A stretch of DNA of 64,000 nt, from positions 1 through 64,000 of the forward strand of contig NZ_JAPUDY010000065.1 in assembly GCF_027492855.1 (NCBI RefSeq), given 5' to 3'. This document shows positions 7,181 to 16,742 of this stretch, piece after piece. Origin of the DNA: Acidovorax sp. (GTDB lineage Bacteria; Pseudomonadota; Gammaproteobacteria; Burkholderiales; Burkholderiaceae_C). Each line of letters begins with the position of its first letter. The stretch's first letter is position 1. The position numbers and the translations under genes were made by a program. Below the pieces are notes generated by a model. It was not told the DNA's origin. It worked only from the letters and a program-made list of their open reading frames with translations, and searched no databases.

Positions 7181-10171
7181 ATGATCATCTGGGGCATTTT
7201 CTGGGGCGCTGTGCTGGGCTCGTGGTTCGGCGGCTACGGCGACTTCGGGCCGTTTGTGGGCGGCATTCTGGGCTTTTTCGCCGGGCTGTCGCTGCGCTGG
7301 GCGATCCGCTCGGCCATCCGCACCGAGCTGCAGGCGCACGCTACCAAGGCCACTGCCCAGCCCACGCGGGCACCGCAGGCAGCGCCGGTTGCCGAAGACC
7401 GGCCTGTGGCGGCGGCGCCCGTGCCGCAAGGGCCCGTGCCACACGCACCCCCTCCACCACCCACCACCAGCGACGATCCCCGGGATGCGGACGACGCTTT
7501 TTGGACCGGCGAACTCACGCCCCAAGGCCTGCCGCGCGTCCCTTCGTTGGCCCCGGCGTCGGCCCCGGTGGCCGCCCGCACGGACGCGCCTGCCGCACCC
7601 GCCGAGCCCCGCAAGACAACAGCCCAGCCCGCCCAACCCAACCCCGTCGAGCTGGCCGTGCTCGCGGCCAAGAACTGGTTTCTGGGCGGCAACACCATCG
7701 TGCGTGTGGGCTTGGTGATTCTGTTCATCGGCCTGTCCTTCCTCGCGCGCTACGCGGCGTCGGCCGGGCTGCTGCCGGTCGAGTTCCGCCTGGTGGCGGT
7801 TGCGGCGGTGGGCATTGCGCTGCTGGGGGTGGGGTTTCGCAAGCGCACCGAAAAGCCCGGCTTTGCGCTGGCCCTGCAGGGCGGCGGCGTGGCGGTGATG
7901 TACCTCACGGTGTTCGCCGCCTTCCGGCTCTACGGGCTGCTACCGCCGCTCTGGGCCTTCGGGCTGATGATCGTGGTCTGCGCGGCCAGCTGCGCGCTGG
8001 CGCTGCTGCAGGACTCGCGCGCGCTCGCGGTGGCCGCGTTTGCCGGCGGCTTTGCGGCGCCCATCCTGCTGTCCACCGGCCAGGGCAGCCACGTGGGCCT
8101 GTTCAGCTACTACACGCTGCTCAACCTGGCGATTTTGTTCATCGCCTACAAGCGCTCCTGGCGCGTGCTCAACGTGGTGGGGTTTGTGGCCACCTTTGGT
8201 GTGGCCACGGCCTGGGGGGCGCTCAAATATGTGCCCGATCACTACGCCAGCACGCAGCCCTTCCTGGCGGGCTTTGTGCTGATCTACCTCGTCACCGCCA
8301 TCCTCTATGCGCGCAACACGCCGACGAAGCTGGGCAAGACGGTGGACAGCATGCTGGTCTTCGGCACGCCGCTGGTGGGCTTTGGGCTGCAGGCCGGGCT
8401 GGTGCAGCCGTTTGAGCTGGGTGCGGCCTTCTCGGCGCTGGCCTTTGCGGCGGTCTACCTGCTGGCCGCGACTGTGCTGCTGCGCCGCGCGCAAGCCAGC
8501 TGGCGCCTGCTCACCGAATGTTTCATCGCCATCGGCGTGGGCTTTGCCACGCTGGCCGTGCCGCTGGCGCTGGACGCGCAGTGGACCTCGGCGGTGTGGG
8601 CGCTCGAAGGCGCGGGCGCCTTCTGGGTGGGCATGCGCCAGGCGCGCTGGATGCCGCGTGCCTTTGGCCTGGTGCTGCAGGTCGTGGCCATGCTGGCGTT
8701 CATGGGTGGCGTGGACGGCGGTGGCCTGCAGGTCTCGCCCCTGCCGCTGGCCAACCCGGCCTTCCTGGGCGCGATGCTGATTGCGCTGCCGGCCTTGCTG
8801 CTGGCATGGTGGCTGCGCCAGCCCCAACCACACAGCGGCTCGGCCTGGGCCCAGGGCTATGCCCGGGTGGAGGTGCTGCTGCCCAGTCCGGCCTACCTCT
8901 ACGGCTTTGTCTTCTGGTGCCTGGCCTGGTGGCTGGAGATCACGCGGCGCGTGCCCGGCCTGGAGCAGGGCCAGTGGCCCGTGCCGGTGTTCTCCGGCCG
9001 CGTTGCCGAACTGCTGGGCATACTGGCCGTGGTGCTCAGTGCGGCCCTGTCGATGGTGCTCGGCCTGCGCACGCGCTGGGCCGTGGCCACCTGGCCTGCG
9101 CGCGCCACCATCGGCGTGCTGGCGCTGGGGTGGGTGGCGCAGGTGGTGGATGGCCACCGCGTGCTGACCACCCCCGCCTGGGCCGTGTGGCCCATCGTGC
9201 TGGCGCTGCACGGCTGGATGCTGTGGCAGACCGACCGTTTGCAGGCGGCGGAAGCTGAGGGCCCGTCCGCCCAAAGCGCGTCGCGCTTCGGCTGGTTCCA
9301 CGCCGCCACGGCCTGGCTGGTGACCTTGCTGCTGGCCGACTGCCTGTGGTCCGGCATCGGCAAGGCCGAGCTGTGGCGCACCTCGTGGGCGGGTGTGGTC
9401 CTGCTGGTCAGCGCGATTGCGGTGCTGATGCTGCTGGCGCTGTGGGCGGGCCGTGGCAACCGGCCTGCGGCACGCGCGGCGCTGCCCTGGCCGCTGAACC
9501 CGCATGCCGAGGCCTACTACTGGCTGGCGGCCCTGCCTTTGGCGGCGCTGGTGTTCGGGGGCGCACTGCTGTCGGCCGTGCATTCGTCGGGCCACACGGC
9601 GCCGCTGCCCTACATCCCGCTGCTCAACCCCACCGACCTGACCCTGGCGCTTGCGCTGGGCGGCCTGGTGTTCTGGCGGCGGGTGCTGCTCGCCGCGCTG
9701 CCGCCCCCGGCCCGCTCGGGCGGGGTCACCGGGCGCCATGCGCTGGTGGCCTTGGCGCTGCTCGCGTTCATCGTGATCAACACCGTGTGGCTGCGGGTGG
9801 CGCACCACTTCTTTGGCGTGCGCTGGGATGCGTTGGCTCTGTTCAACAGTTTTGTGGTGCAGACCGGCTACGCCATCCTGTGGACGCTGCTGGCGCTCGG
9901 CATGATGGTGCTGGCACACCGCCGCGTGCAGCGGCCGCTGTGGCTGGTGGGCGCGGGCCTGCTGGGCGTGGTGGTGGTCAAGCTGCTGCTGATCGATCTG
10001 TCCAACGCGGGGGGTGCCGAACGCATCATTGCCTTCATCGCCGTGGGCGTGCTCATGCTGGTGGTGGGCTACTTTGCGCCTTTACCTCCCAAGTCGCCAC
10101 CCAAGGCGGCCGCCCCTGCGGAGCCTGCCGCGCCACCGCTGGCGCCATCGCAACCAGAAACACTGCCATGA
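7181..10171 (+). CDS. DUF2339 family large polytopic membrane protein
   Basis: I start it at the ATG at 7181 (MIIWGIFWGAVLGSWFGG), which opens directly into a membrane helix and has a purine-rich site just before it, giving 996 residues. After the N-terminal helix comes a proline/alanine-rich cytoplasmic linker (about residues 60-150), then more than twenty hydrophobic segments to the end, as is typical of DUF2339. A central signature is VRVGLVILFIGLSFLARYAA near residue 175. The biochemical function is unknown; the family is usually paired with a DUF3999 gene, as here, where the ATG of the next gene overlaps this stop codon by 4 nt (ATGA). That implies translational coupling and a joint envelope role (inference). 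Confidence 0.88.
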   Translation: MIIWGIFWGAVLGSWFGGYGDFGPFVGGILGFFAGLSLRWAIRSAIRTELQAHATKATAQPTRAPQAAPVAEDRPVAAAPVPQGPVPHAPPPPPTTSDDPRDADDAFWTGELTPQGLPRVPSLAPASAPVAARTDAPAAPAEPRKTTAQPAQPNPVELAVLAAKNWFLGGNTIVRVGLVILFIGLSFLARYAASAGLLPVEFRLVAVAAVGIALLGVGFRKRTEKPGFALALQGGGVAVMYLTVFAAFRLYGLLPPLWAFGLMIVVCAASCALALLQDSRALAVAAFAGGFAAPILLSTGQGSHVGLFSYYTLLNLAILFIAYKRSWRVLNVVGFVATFGVATAWGALKYVPDHYASTQPFLAGFVLIYLVTAILYARNTPTKLGKTVDSMLVFGTPLVGFGLQAGLVQPFELGAAFSALAFAAVYLLAATVLLRRAQASWRLLTECFIAIGVGFATLAVPLALDAQWTSAVWALEGAGAFWVGMRQARWMPRAFGLVLQVVAMLAFMGGVDGGGLQVSPLPLANPAFLGAMLIALPALLLAWWLRQPQPHSGSAWAQGYARVEVLLPSPAYLYGFVFWCLAWWLEITRRVPGLEQGQWPVPVFSGRVAELLGILAVVLSAALSMVLGLRTRWAVATWPARATIGVLALGWVAQVVDGHRVLTTPAWAVWPIVLALHGWMLWQTDRLQAAEAEGPSAQSASRFGWFHAATAWLVTLLLADCLWSGIGKAELWRTSWAGVVLLVSAIAVLMLLALWAGRGNRPAARAALPWPLNPHAEAYYWLAALPLAALVFGGALLSAVHSSGHTAPLPYIPLLNPTDLTLALALGGLVFWRRVLLAALPPPARSGGVTGRHALVALALLAFIVINTVWLRVAHHFFGVRWDALALFNSFVVQTGYAILWTLLALGMMVLAHRRVQRPLWLVGAGLLGVVVVKLLLIDLSNAGGAERIIAFIAVGVLMLVVGYFAPLPPKSPPKAAAPAEPAAPPLAPSQPETLP

Positions 10172-11643
10172 AGAAGCCTGCCGCCCTGAACCTGCCCCTG
10201 GTGCTGGCCACTGCCTCCCTTTGCCTGTGCGCCGGTGTGGCCCAGGCGGCCGCCGATGCCAGCAGCCCTGCGGCCTACGCCATCCGCATTCCCGTCACGC
10301 TCGCGGCCGATGCGCCGCTGCAGCGTGTGACGTTGCCCGCCCAGGTGCTGGTGCGCCTGCAAAGCCCGGGCTATGCCGATGTGCGCCTCTTCAACGGCGC
10401 GGGCCAGCCTGTGCCCATGGCGCTGGCGGGTGTGGCGGCGACCAGCGCGCCCGAGGAATCGGTGACCCTGCCCGCCTATCCCATCCTGGGCGCGGCCAGC
10501 AAGGGCGCGGCCGGGCTGGAGGGGCTGTCGCTGCGCATCGAGGAGCGCCAGGGCCAGCGTGTGGTGCAGATCGACACGGTCGCCACAGCAGGTGCTACTG
10601 CCACACAAGCCGTGCGCGGTGCGCTGCTCGACGCACGCAATGTGCAGCTGCCCGTGGCCCGCATGGCCGTGGACGCCGATCTGCCTGCGGGCCAGCCCGT
10701 GACGTTCCGGGTGCAGGCCAGCAAGGACCTCAAACATTGGCAGCCGCTGGCCGAGACCGTGCTCTACCGCGCCGACGCGGCGGCGGCGCCCACGGCACCA
10801 GGCCGCCTGGGCAACGAGCAGATCGACCTGCAGCGCGCCGACCTCAAGGGCCACTACCTGCGCGTGACCTGGGGCGACGCTGCCGTGACCCTGCGCGGCG
10901 CCACGCTGGCCACCACGCGCAGCACGGGCCCGCGCGATCGCGTCAGCGCCAGCCTGGCCACGCCCGCCCTGGCCAACCCGCGCGAGCTGGTGTTTGCGCT
11001 GCCGTTTGCCACGCCGGTTGCGGCGCTTGCCATCACCCCGCCCGGCAGCAATGTGCTGATTCCGGTGCGCGTGCTGGGCCGCAGCCACCGCGAGCAGCCC
11101 TGGTCGCCACTGGCGAGCGCGGTGGTCTACAGGATGACCATGGGAGGTAAGGAACAAGCCAGCGGCCCCGTGGAGCTGGGCGGCGCCTCGGTGCGCGAGA
11201 TCAAGATCGAAGCCGACTCCAAGACCCCCGGCTTCGCCGCCGCACCTGCTCTGGCGCTGCAGTTTGAGCCCACGCAGCTGGTGTTCCTGGCCAGCGGGCA
11301 AGGGCCCTTCACGCTGGCGGCGGGGCTGCCCGGCGCCAGCGCGGCCGCCAGCGCCTTCCTGCCCTTGGCCAGCCTGGTGCCGGGCTACCAGCCCGTGCAG
11401 GAGAACCAGCTACCCGTGGCGCTGGCCGATGTGGCCCGGGCCGACATCACCGGCGGCCAGCCCGCAGACGGCGCGCTGGTGCCTGCTGCGACCGCCAGCG
11501 GCGGCATCTCCACGCGCAGCGCCGTGCTGTGGGGCGTGCTGCTCGCGGGCGTCGCGGCACTTGCGCTCATGGCCTGGCTGCTGCTGCGGCAGACCCGGCA
11601 GGCGGGCACCCAGGCCCCGGCTGCGCCGACCGATGCGGCGTGA
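10168..11643 (+). CDS. DUF3999 family periplasmic/membrane-anchored protein
   Basis: A 491-residue partner of the DUF2339 protein. It has an N-terminal Sec signal peptide with a probable cleavage after AQA near residue 24, a long beta-rich periplasmic region, and one C-terminal membrane helix (AVLWGVLLAGVAALALMAWL, about residues 452-471) with a short Arg-containing cytoplasmic tail. That layout matches DUF3999. No catalytic motif is visible. The ATG shares four bases with the preceding stop, so the two proteins are made together. Function unknown. Confidence 0.87.
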   Translation: MKKPAALNLPLVLATASLCLCAGVAQAAADASSPAAYAIRIPVTLAADAPLQRVTLPAQVLVRLQSPGYADVRLFNGAGQPVPMALAGVAATSAPEESVTLPAYPILGAASKGAAGLEGLSLRIEERQGQRVVQIDTVATAGATATQAVRGALLDARNVQLPVARMAVDADLPAGQPVTFRVQASKDLKHWQPLAETVLYRADAAAAPTAPGRLGNEQIDLQRADLKGHYLRVTWGDAAVTLRGATLATTRSTGPRDRVSASLATPALANPRELVFALPFATPVAALAITPPGSNVLIPVRVLGRSHREQPWSPLASAVVYRMTMGGKEQASGPVELGGASVREIKIEADSKTPGFAAAPALALQFEPTQLVFLASGQGPFTLAAGLPGASAAASAFLPLASLVPGYQPVQENQLPVALADVARADITGGQPADGALVPAATASGGISTRSAVLWGVLLAGVAALALMAWLLLRQTRQAGTQAPAAPTDAA

Positions 11644-11767
11644 AGAGGTGTGCAGAGGCGTGAAAAGGCGCGGGGCCGGTGGTGAGGGCCTGTTTGGCGC
11701 AGGTCCGCAGTGGGCTATTTGGTGCTGAGCCACCACGGCCGCGCCAACCGTCGCACAATGCGCAGAC

Positions 11768-13528
11768 ATGCCGCCATTGCCGTCCCACGAAAGCACGCGC
11801 AGCGTTGCGCCCCCGCCCTCCCCTGATGTCCCGGACCTGAGCCCGGGCGCCCCGCCGCAGAGCGATGCGGCCGCAGACCGTGCCGCGCGTGCGGATCTGG
11901 CTCGTGGCACCGAAGAGTCCGTTGCCGCCCAGTTGGGGGACAGCGCAGCGTTGAACCAGACGGCCTCGCTCTCGCCGCTGGCGCCGCTGTCGGTGCCCGT
12001 GTTCCGCATGCTCTGGCTCACCTGGGTGGCTGCCAACACCTGCATGTGGATGAACGACGTGGCGGCCGCCTGGCTCATGACCACGCTCACCACCTCGCCC
12101 ATCCTGGTGGCGCTGGTGCAGTCGGCCTCCACCCTGCCCGTTTTTTTGCTGGGCCTGCCCAGCGGCGCGCTGGCCGACATCCTGGACCGGCGCCGCTACT
12201 TCATCGCCACGCAGTTCTGGGTGGCCGCCGTGGCGCTGGTGCTGTGCGCATTCATCCTGGCCGGTGGCATGACGGCGCCGCTGCTGCTGGCGCTCACCTT
12301 TGCCAACGGCATTGGCCTGGCCATGCGCTGGCCGGTGTTCGCCGCCATCGTGCCCGAGCTGGTCAGCCGTCCGCAACTGCCCGCTGCGCTGGCGCTCAAC
12401 GGCGTGGCCATGAACGCCTCGCGCATCATTGGCCCGCTGCTGGCGGGCGCCATCATCGCCAGCGCGGGCAGCGCCTGGGTGTTTGTGCTCAACGCCGTGC
12501 TGTCGGTGCTCTCGGGCCTGGTCATCATGCGCTGGAAACGCACCCACGTACCCAACCCGCTGGGCCGCGAAAAGCTGACCAGCGCCATGCGCGTGGGCCT
12601 GCAGTTCGTGCGGCAATCACCGCGCATGCGGGCCGTGCTGTGGCGCATTGCCGTGTTCTTCTTGCACGCCACTGCGTTGCTGGCGCTGCTGCCGCTGCTG
12701 GCCAAGGGTCTCGACGGCGGTGATGCAGGCACCTTCACGCTGCTACTGGCCAGCATGGGCGCGGGCGCCATCGTGGCCGCCATGTTTTTGCCCCGGCTGC
12801 GCCAGGCCATGGCGCGCGATGTGCTGGTGATACGCGGCACCGTGCTGCAGGCCGCCGCCACGGGCGTGATGGCCGTGGCGCCCAATGTCTACGTGGCCGT
12901 GCCCGCCATGGTGATTGGCGGCATGGCATGGATCACCACGGCCAATTCGCTCAGCGTGTCGGCCCAGCTCGCGCTGCCCAACTGGGTGCGGGCGCGCGGC
13001 ATGTCGATTTATCAAATGGCCATCATGGGCGCCACGGCCTTGGGCGCCGCCGTGTGGGGCCAGGTGGCCACACTGACCGACGTGCACGTCAGCCTGGGGA
13101 TCGCCGCCATCACCGGTGTGCTGGCCATGCTGCTGGTGCAGCGCCTGGTGGCCGACCGCAGCATGGAAGAAGACCTGAGCCCCTCGCGCGCCTTCAAGGC
13201 GCCAGTGGCCGAGGTGCCACCCGCCCCAGGCCATGTGGTGGTCACCATCGAATACTTCATCGACCCTGCCCGCGCCACCGAATTCCGCGCCGTGATGCAG
13301 GAGAGCCGCCGCAGCCGCCTGCGCCAGGGCGCGCTCTCATGGCAACTGCAGCACGACATCGCCGACCCGGCACGCTACGTGGAGCAGATCGAGGACGAGT
13401 CGTGGACGGAGCACCTGCGCCGGTTTGACCGCGTCACCGCCCACGACGTGGCGCTGCGCGAGCGCAAACTCGCCTTCCACACGCGCGACACACCGCCCGT
13501 GGTGACCCGGCTTTTGGTAGAGCGATAG
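11768..13528 (+). CDS. MFS exporter of the EntS-like MFS_3 family with C-terminal soluble domain
   Basis: A 586-residue transporter. About 75 Pro/Ala-rich residues precede the first helix (FRMLWLTWVAANTCMWMNDV). Twelve hydrophobic segments follow up to about residue 465, with LPSGALADILDRRRYF as the MFS loop 2-3 motif. The last ~110 residues (starting VVVTIEYFIDPARATEF) form a soluble alpha/beta segment resembling an antibiotic-biosynthesis-monooxygenase fold. This tail is usual in the MFS_3 (transmembrane secretion effector) family. Substrate unknown; siderophore or drug export is the family precedent. The stop codon lies inside repeat copy C. Confidence 0.88.
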   Translation: MPPLPSHESTRSVAPPPSPDVPDLSPGAPPQSDAAADRAARADLARGTEESVAAQLGDSAALNQTASLSPLAPLSVPVFRMLWLTWVAANTCMWMNDVAAAWLMTTLTTSPILVALVQSASTLPVFLLGLPSGALADILDRRRYFIATQFWVAAVALVLCAFILAGGMTAPLLLALTFANGIGLAMRWPVFAAIVPELVSRPQLPAALALNGVAMNASRIIGPLLAGAIIASAGSAWVFVLNAVLSVLSGLVIMRWKRTHVPNPLGREKLTSAMRVGLQFVRQSPRMRAVLWRIAVFFLHATALLALLPLLAKGLDGGDAGTFTLLLASMGAGAIVAAMFLPRLRQAMARDVLVIRGTVLQAAATGVMAVAPNVYVAVPAMVIGGMAWITTANSLSVSAQLALPNWVRARGMSIYQMAIMGATALGAAVWGQVATLTDVHVSLGIAAITGVLAMLLVQRLVADRSMEEDLSPSRAFKAPVAEVPPAPGHVVVTIEYFIDPARATEFRAVMQESRRSRLRQGALSWQLQHDIADPARYVEQIEDESWTEHLRRFDRVTAHDVALRERKLAFHTRDTPPVVTRLLVER

Positions 13529-13575
13529 CTATCAAAAATATAGCTACTAGCGCTTAATCATCAAGCGCAAGGGCC
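13524..13575 (-). repeat. Dispersed double-hairpin repeat, copy C
   Basis: A well-preserved copy: gatagctatcaaaaatatag makes the AT arm, tagcgcttaatcatcaagcg the GC arm, followed by gggcc. It contains the MFS gene's stop codon and ends just before the convergent stop of the next gene. Confidence 0.85.
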
Positions 13576-13583
13576 ACTTTTCA

Positions 13584-15518
13584 TCAAGATTCCGACGGCC
13601 GCACAAAGCTGCGCTGCAGAATGCCCAGCAGCATGGTGCGCAGCAGCGGCTGCAGCCGCGCGGCGTCGGCGGGGGGCTTGAGTGCGGCGGCCAGCTCCGC
13701 CCCGTGGGCGGCTACCGTGCCCGTGACTTCGGCGCGCCAGCGCGCGGCCAGCTCTGCCGCTTCGCCGGGCGGCACGCGCTGCTGGTGGGCGATGACGAGG
13801 TAGTGTGTGCAGGCCGCTTCGGCGGCATGGAGCTGCTGGTCTTGCCGCCCCTCGTCCTTCTTCTGGAAAGAGCGCACCACCCAGGCCGTGGTACCGCCCA
13901 GCAAGGCCCCCAGGGCCGTGCCCGCGCCCAGGGTGAGGCCGCCCGTGCCCAGATCGATCAGCGCCCCGGCCTTGGCGCCCGCTGCTGCGCCCGCAGCGGC
14001 CCCTGCCGACGTGCCCAGGGCCAAGGCCGTGCCATCGACACGGCGGGGCGTTGCTGGCAGCGCCATGGGCTGGGCCGCCGGGGGCAACTGGGGTAAGGGA
14101 GGCGCAGGCGGCTGGCCGTGCAGGGCACGCAGTGTGGCGTCGAGCGCCTGCACTTGCTGCGCATACTGGTGGGCGGCGTCGTCGCCGGGGCCCAGCGCTG
14201 CGCAGGTCAACAAGTGCTGCGCCAGCGCGTGCACGGATTGGTCGAAACATTGCTCATTGCGCTCCACCCAGGCTGCGCGCAGCCGCTCCAGCGCGTGTTG
14301 GTGCGCGGGCAGCGCGGCCTCCAGCCGGTCGAACAGAGCGGGCTCCAGCACCCAGCTTTCGCCAAAATCCGCCCAGCGCAGCGCCAGCACGGGGGCATGG
14401 AGCCAGGCGGGTGGCGGCGGTGTGTCGCTGCCCCAATTCAGCACGGCATCCACCGGCTGGCCGGCCTGCGCGAACTGCAGGCGATCGCCCTGCGTGGTCT
14501 GCACGGCGCCGCCCTGCAGCGCCTGCGCCTGGGGGCCGTGCAGGCCGACCATGAGGTCGCCCGGCAGGCTGGCGCGCAGCGCATCAAAGGCCGGGTCCGC
14601 CAGGTCGATGGCGCCCTGCCACTGGGCCTCGCGCCAGCGCGCCCAGGCGGCCAGTGCCAGCCGGGGCAGCACCACGGCCAGCGTGAGCAGGCCCACGTAC
14701 ATCCACACCCAGCGCCCCCCGGCCAGGCCCTCGCCCGCAAAGTTCTGCGTGGCCGCGATCTCTTGCAGCGAGAACGGCGCCAGGCCCAGCAGCGCCGAGA
14801 GCGACCAGAACAAAACGGTAACGATGGCATGCACCTGCCCGGCGTCGAGAAAGGTGCTCTCCCAGCCAAACTGGTAGCGCACGACCAGCCCGCGCAGCAG
14901 CAGCGACAGCGCGATGCCCGCACCCCAGGCCGCCGCGCACAGGTGCAGAACGCGCACCGCACGCTGCTGCTGCAGGTGGGCCGTTTGCGCGAGCCAGCGG
15001 GCATAAAAATCCGCCGCGACGCGCGCGGCCAGCCCGCGCCCGCTGCCAAAGCGGCCCAAGTGGTGCAGCGCTGGCAGCAGCCATGTGCCCTGCCCCACCG
15101 GGCGCCATGCGTGCCAGGCGATCAGCATGTACGCGGCCAGGTTCCAGGCCAGCACGATCAAAAGCGGCGGCGAGAGCAAATCCACCCGGTGCGCGTTGGC
15201 GATGCGGTCAATGGCCAACCCCGCCAGCAGGGCCACCACGGGCAGGCCGCGCGCCAGCCAGCGCCAGCGCGCGGCAGGCTGGCGCAGCGCGGCCACGGTG
15301 GTATCCCTGCCGCCAGCGCGCTGGGCGATGGTCTCGGCCCGCTCCAGCACCACGTCGCCCACGTCCACGCGCTGCACGCCACGGTGGCGGGCGGCGGCCA
15401 CGGCGCTGCGCGTGGCCTCGTCGCGCTCGGTCTGGCTGACCAGCGTGCGCCCGGCGTCCGCATGCTCGACCGCCTGGGCGATCAGCACGGTGCGCAGCTG
15501 GGGTTCGGTCACACGCAT
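13584..15518 (-). CDS. DUF2868 membrane protein fused to a DUF3482-like C-terminal segment
   Basis: The start is ATG 15518 (MRVTEPQLRTVLIAQ) with AGGAG upstream; an apparent extension to 15572 is repeat D sequence. The product is 644 residues. Residues 1 to about 320 look like DUF2868: a soluble N-terminus, then membrane pairs including GLVVRYQFGWESTFLDAGQVH. In related genomes DUF2868 is followed by a separate DUF3482 GTPase gene. Here the last ~250 residues resemble the post-GTPase part of DUF3482 (LFDRLEAALP, a glycine-zipper stretch GTGGLTLGAGTALGALLGG, then a helical end), but I find no P-loop anywhere. So it looks like an in-frame join of two neighbouring genes with loss of the GTPase core. 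The exact junction is my inference. Confidence 0.7.
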   Translation of the reverse strand: MRVTEPQLRTVLIAQAVEHADAGRTLVSQTERDEATRSAVAAARHRGVQRVDVGDVVLERAETIAQRAGGRDTTVAALRQPAARWRWLARGLPVVALLAGLAIDRIANAHRVDLLSPPLLIVLAWNLAAYMLIAWHAWRPVGQGTWLLPALHHLGRFGSGRGLAARVAADFYARWLAQTAHLQQQRAVRVLHLCAAAWGAGIALSLLLRGLVVRYQFGWESTFLDAGQVHAIVTVLFWSLSALLGLAPFSLQEIAATQNFAGEGLAGGRWVWMYVGLLTLAVVLPRLALAAWARWREAQWQGAIDLADPAFDALRASLPGDLMVGLHGPQAQALQGGAVQTTQGDRLQFAQAGQPVDAVLNWGSDTPPPPAWLHAPVLALRWADFGESWVLEPALFDRLEAALPAHQHALERLRAAWVERNEQCFDQSVHALAQHLLTCAALGPGDDAAHQYAQQVQALDATLRALHGQPPAPPLPQLPPAAQPMALPATPRRVDGTALALGTSAGAAAGAAAGAKAGALIDLGTGGLTLGAGTALGALLGGTTAWVVRSFQKKDEGRQDQQLHAAEAACTHYLVIAHQQRVPPGEAAELAARWRAEVTGTVAAHGAELAAALKPPADAARLQPLLRTMLLGILQRSFVRPSES

Positions 15519-15531
15519 GAATGCTCCTGTT

Positions 15532-15572
15532 TTAATAGCATTTAGCGCTTGATGAATAAGCGCCAGAGCCAT
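15532..15572 (-). repeat. Dispersed double-hairpin repeat, copy D
   Basis: gctcctgttttaatagc (AT arm) is followed by agcgcttgatgaataagcgc (GC arm) and gagcc. It fills most of the gap between mltA and the DUF2868 gene. Confidence 0.8.
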
Positions 15573-15581
15573 TTTTAATGC

Positions 15582-16742
15582 CTATTTTGGCCACAACGCC
15601 CACAGGCGCAGGCCCTGCTTGAGCCGCCCGGCGACGTCGCCCGCCTCTGGCCCCCAGCCGGTGAAGTAGTCCGCACGCACCGCGCCCAGGATGGCGCTGC
15701 CGGTGTCCTGTGCCAGCACCATGCGCTGCAGTTGCACCTGCGGCCCCGTGGACGCCAGCCACACGGGTGTGCCGTAGGGGATGCTCTGGCGGTCCACCGC
15801 GATGGAGCGGCCGGGCGTGAGCGGCACACCCTGCGCGCCCTTGGGACCAAAGCCAGCGTCCAGCGCGTTGAGCTGCTCTTCGCGAAAGAACACATAGCGC
15901 GGGTTGCTCCACAGCAGCTCGTTGGTGCGCTGCGGGTTGGCGGCCAGCCAGGTGCGGATGCCCGGCCAGGTGGCATCACGCGTGGCGCCCTGGTCCAGCA
16001 GCCAGCGGCCCACGCTTTGGTAGGGCTGGTCATTGGTGCCCGCGTAGGCCACCCGCACCACCGACACCGAGCCGTCCGCCTCGGTGATGCGCAGGCGGCC
16101 CGAGCCCTGGATGTGCAGCACCAGCGATTCGACCGGGTCGCGCAGCCACGCAATGGCGCGGCCAGCCAACGCGGCCTGGGCCTCGGGCAGCGTGTCGATC
16201 TGCTGGCGTGTGTACCAGGGCTTGCGTGCACCCAGGGTGGTGGGCACCCGGTAGATGGGCACGGTGAAGCCGTTGCCGGGCTGGCGCGCGGCATCCATCA
16301 TGGGTTCGTAATAGGCGGTGAGCAGGCCTTCGGCATTGCCATCGGTGGCTTCCACGCGGTAGGGCTGCAGGCGGGCGATGAGCCAGGCGCGCTGCTCGTC
16401 GGCGGTGGCGATGCTCAGCTGGCGCACCTCGCCGCACAGCGCGGTGAAGGGCGGCGCGGGCCGCTCGCAGCTTTTGATCCAGGCGTTCCAGGCTTCGTGC
16501 AGCGCGTCGTTGTTGAAGCCCGGCAGCTCGGCCCAGCGCACGGGCACCCAGCGGCTCTTGGGCTGCGACAGCGGCGGCGGCAAGGGGCCGGTGTCGCCGG
16601 GCAGCACGGTGGCGCTGGGCGGCTGCAGGGGCGGCGGTATAGCCCCAGGGGTGGAGGGACTTGGCGCGGGAGGGGTGGAGCAGGCGGCCAGCGTTCCTAC
16701 AATCAGCGCCGTCAATAGTGGGCGCAGGAGTGTCAATGTCAT
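15582..16742 (-). CDS. mltA: Membrane-bound lytic murein transglycosylase A
   Basis: MltA cleaves peptidoglycan glycan strands from the outer-membrane side of the periplasm, leaving 1,6-anhydro ends. With the start at 16742 the product is 386 residues: a lipoprotein signal with lipobox GTLAAC ending at Cys20, a proline-rich tether, then the MltA core (EGLLTAYYEPMMDAARQ), and the double-psi barrel / 3D domain at the end (RSIAVDRQSIPYGTPVWL, then AQDTGSAILGAVRADYF) with the conserved Asp residues. No clear ribosome binding site precedes this ATG. Two earlier ATGs (16793, 16808) would prepend a hydrophilic stretch that does not suit a lipoprotein. The start codon overlaps the start of a divergent small gene. 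Confidence 0.9.
   Translation of the reverse strand: MTLTLLRPLLTALIVGTLAACSTPPAPSPSTPGAIPPPLQPPSATVLPGDTGPLPPPLSQPKSRWVPVRWAELPGFNNDALHEAWNAWIKSCERPAPPFTALCGEVRQLSIATADEQRAWLIARLQPYRVEATDGNAEGLLTAYYEPMMDAARQPGNGFTVPIYRVPTTLGARKPWYTRQQIDTLPEAQAALAGRAIAWLRDPVESLVLHIQGSGRLRITEADGSVSVVRVAYAGTNDQPYQSVGRWLLDQGATRDATWPGIRTWLAANPQRTNELLWSNPRYVFFREEQLNALDAGFGPKGAQGVPLTPGRSIAVDRQSIPYGTPVWLASTGPQVQLQRMVLAQDTGSAILGAVRADYFTGWGPEAGDVAGRLKQGLRLWALWPK

Noticed and set aside
7940-9919. 659-codon minus-strand frame opposite the DUF2339 gene
   Set aside because: Gln/His/Arg-rich shadow of a membrane protein gene; no start signal and no domain.
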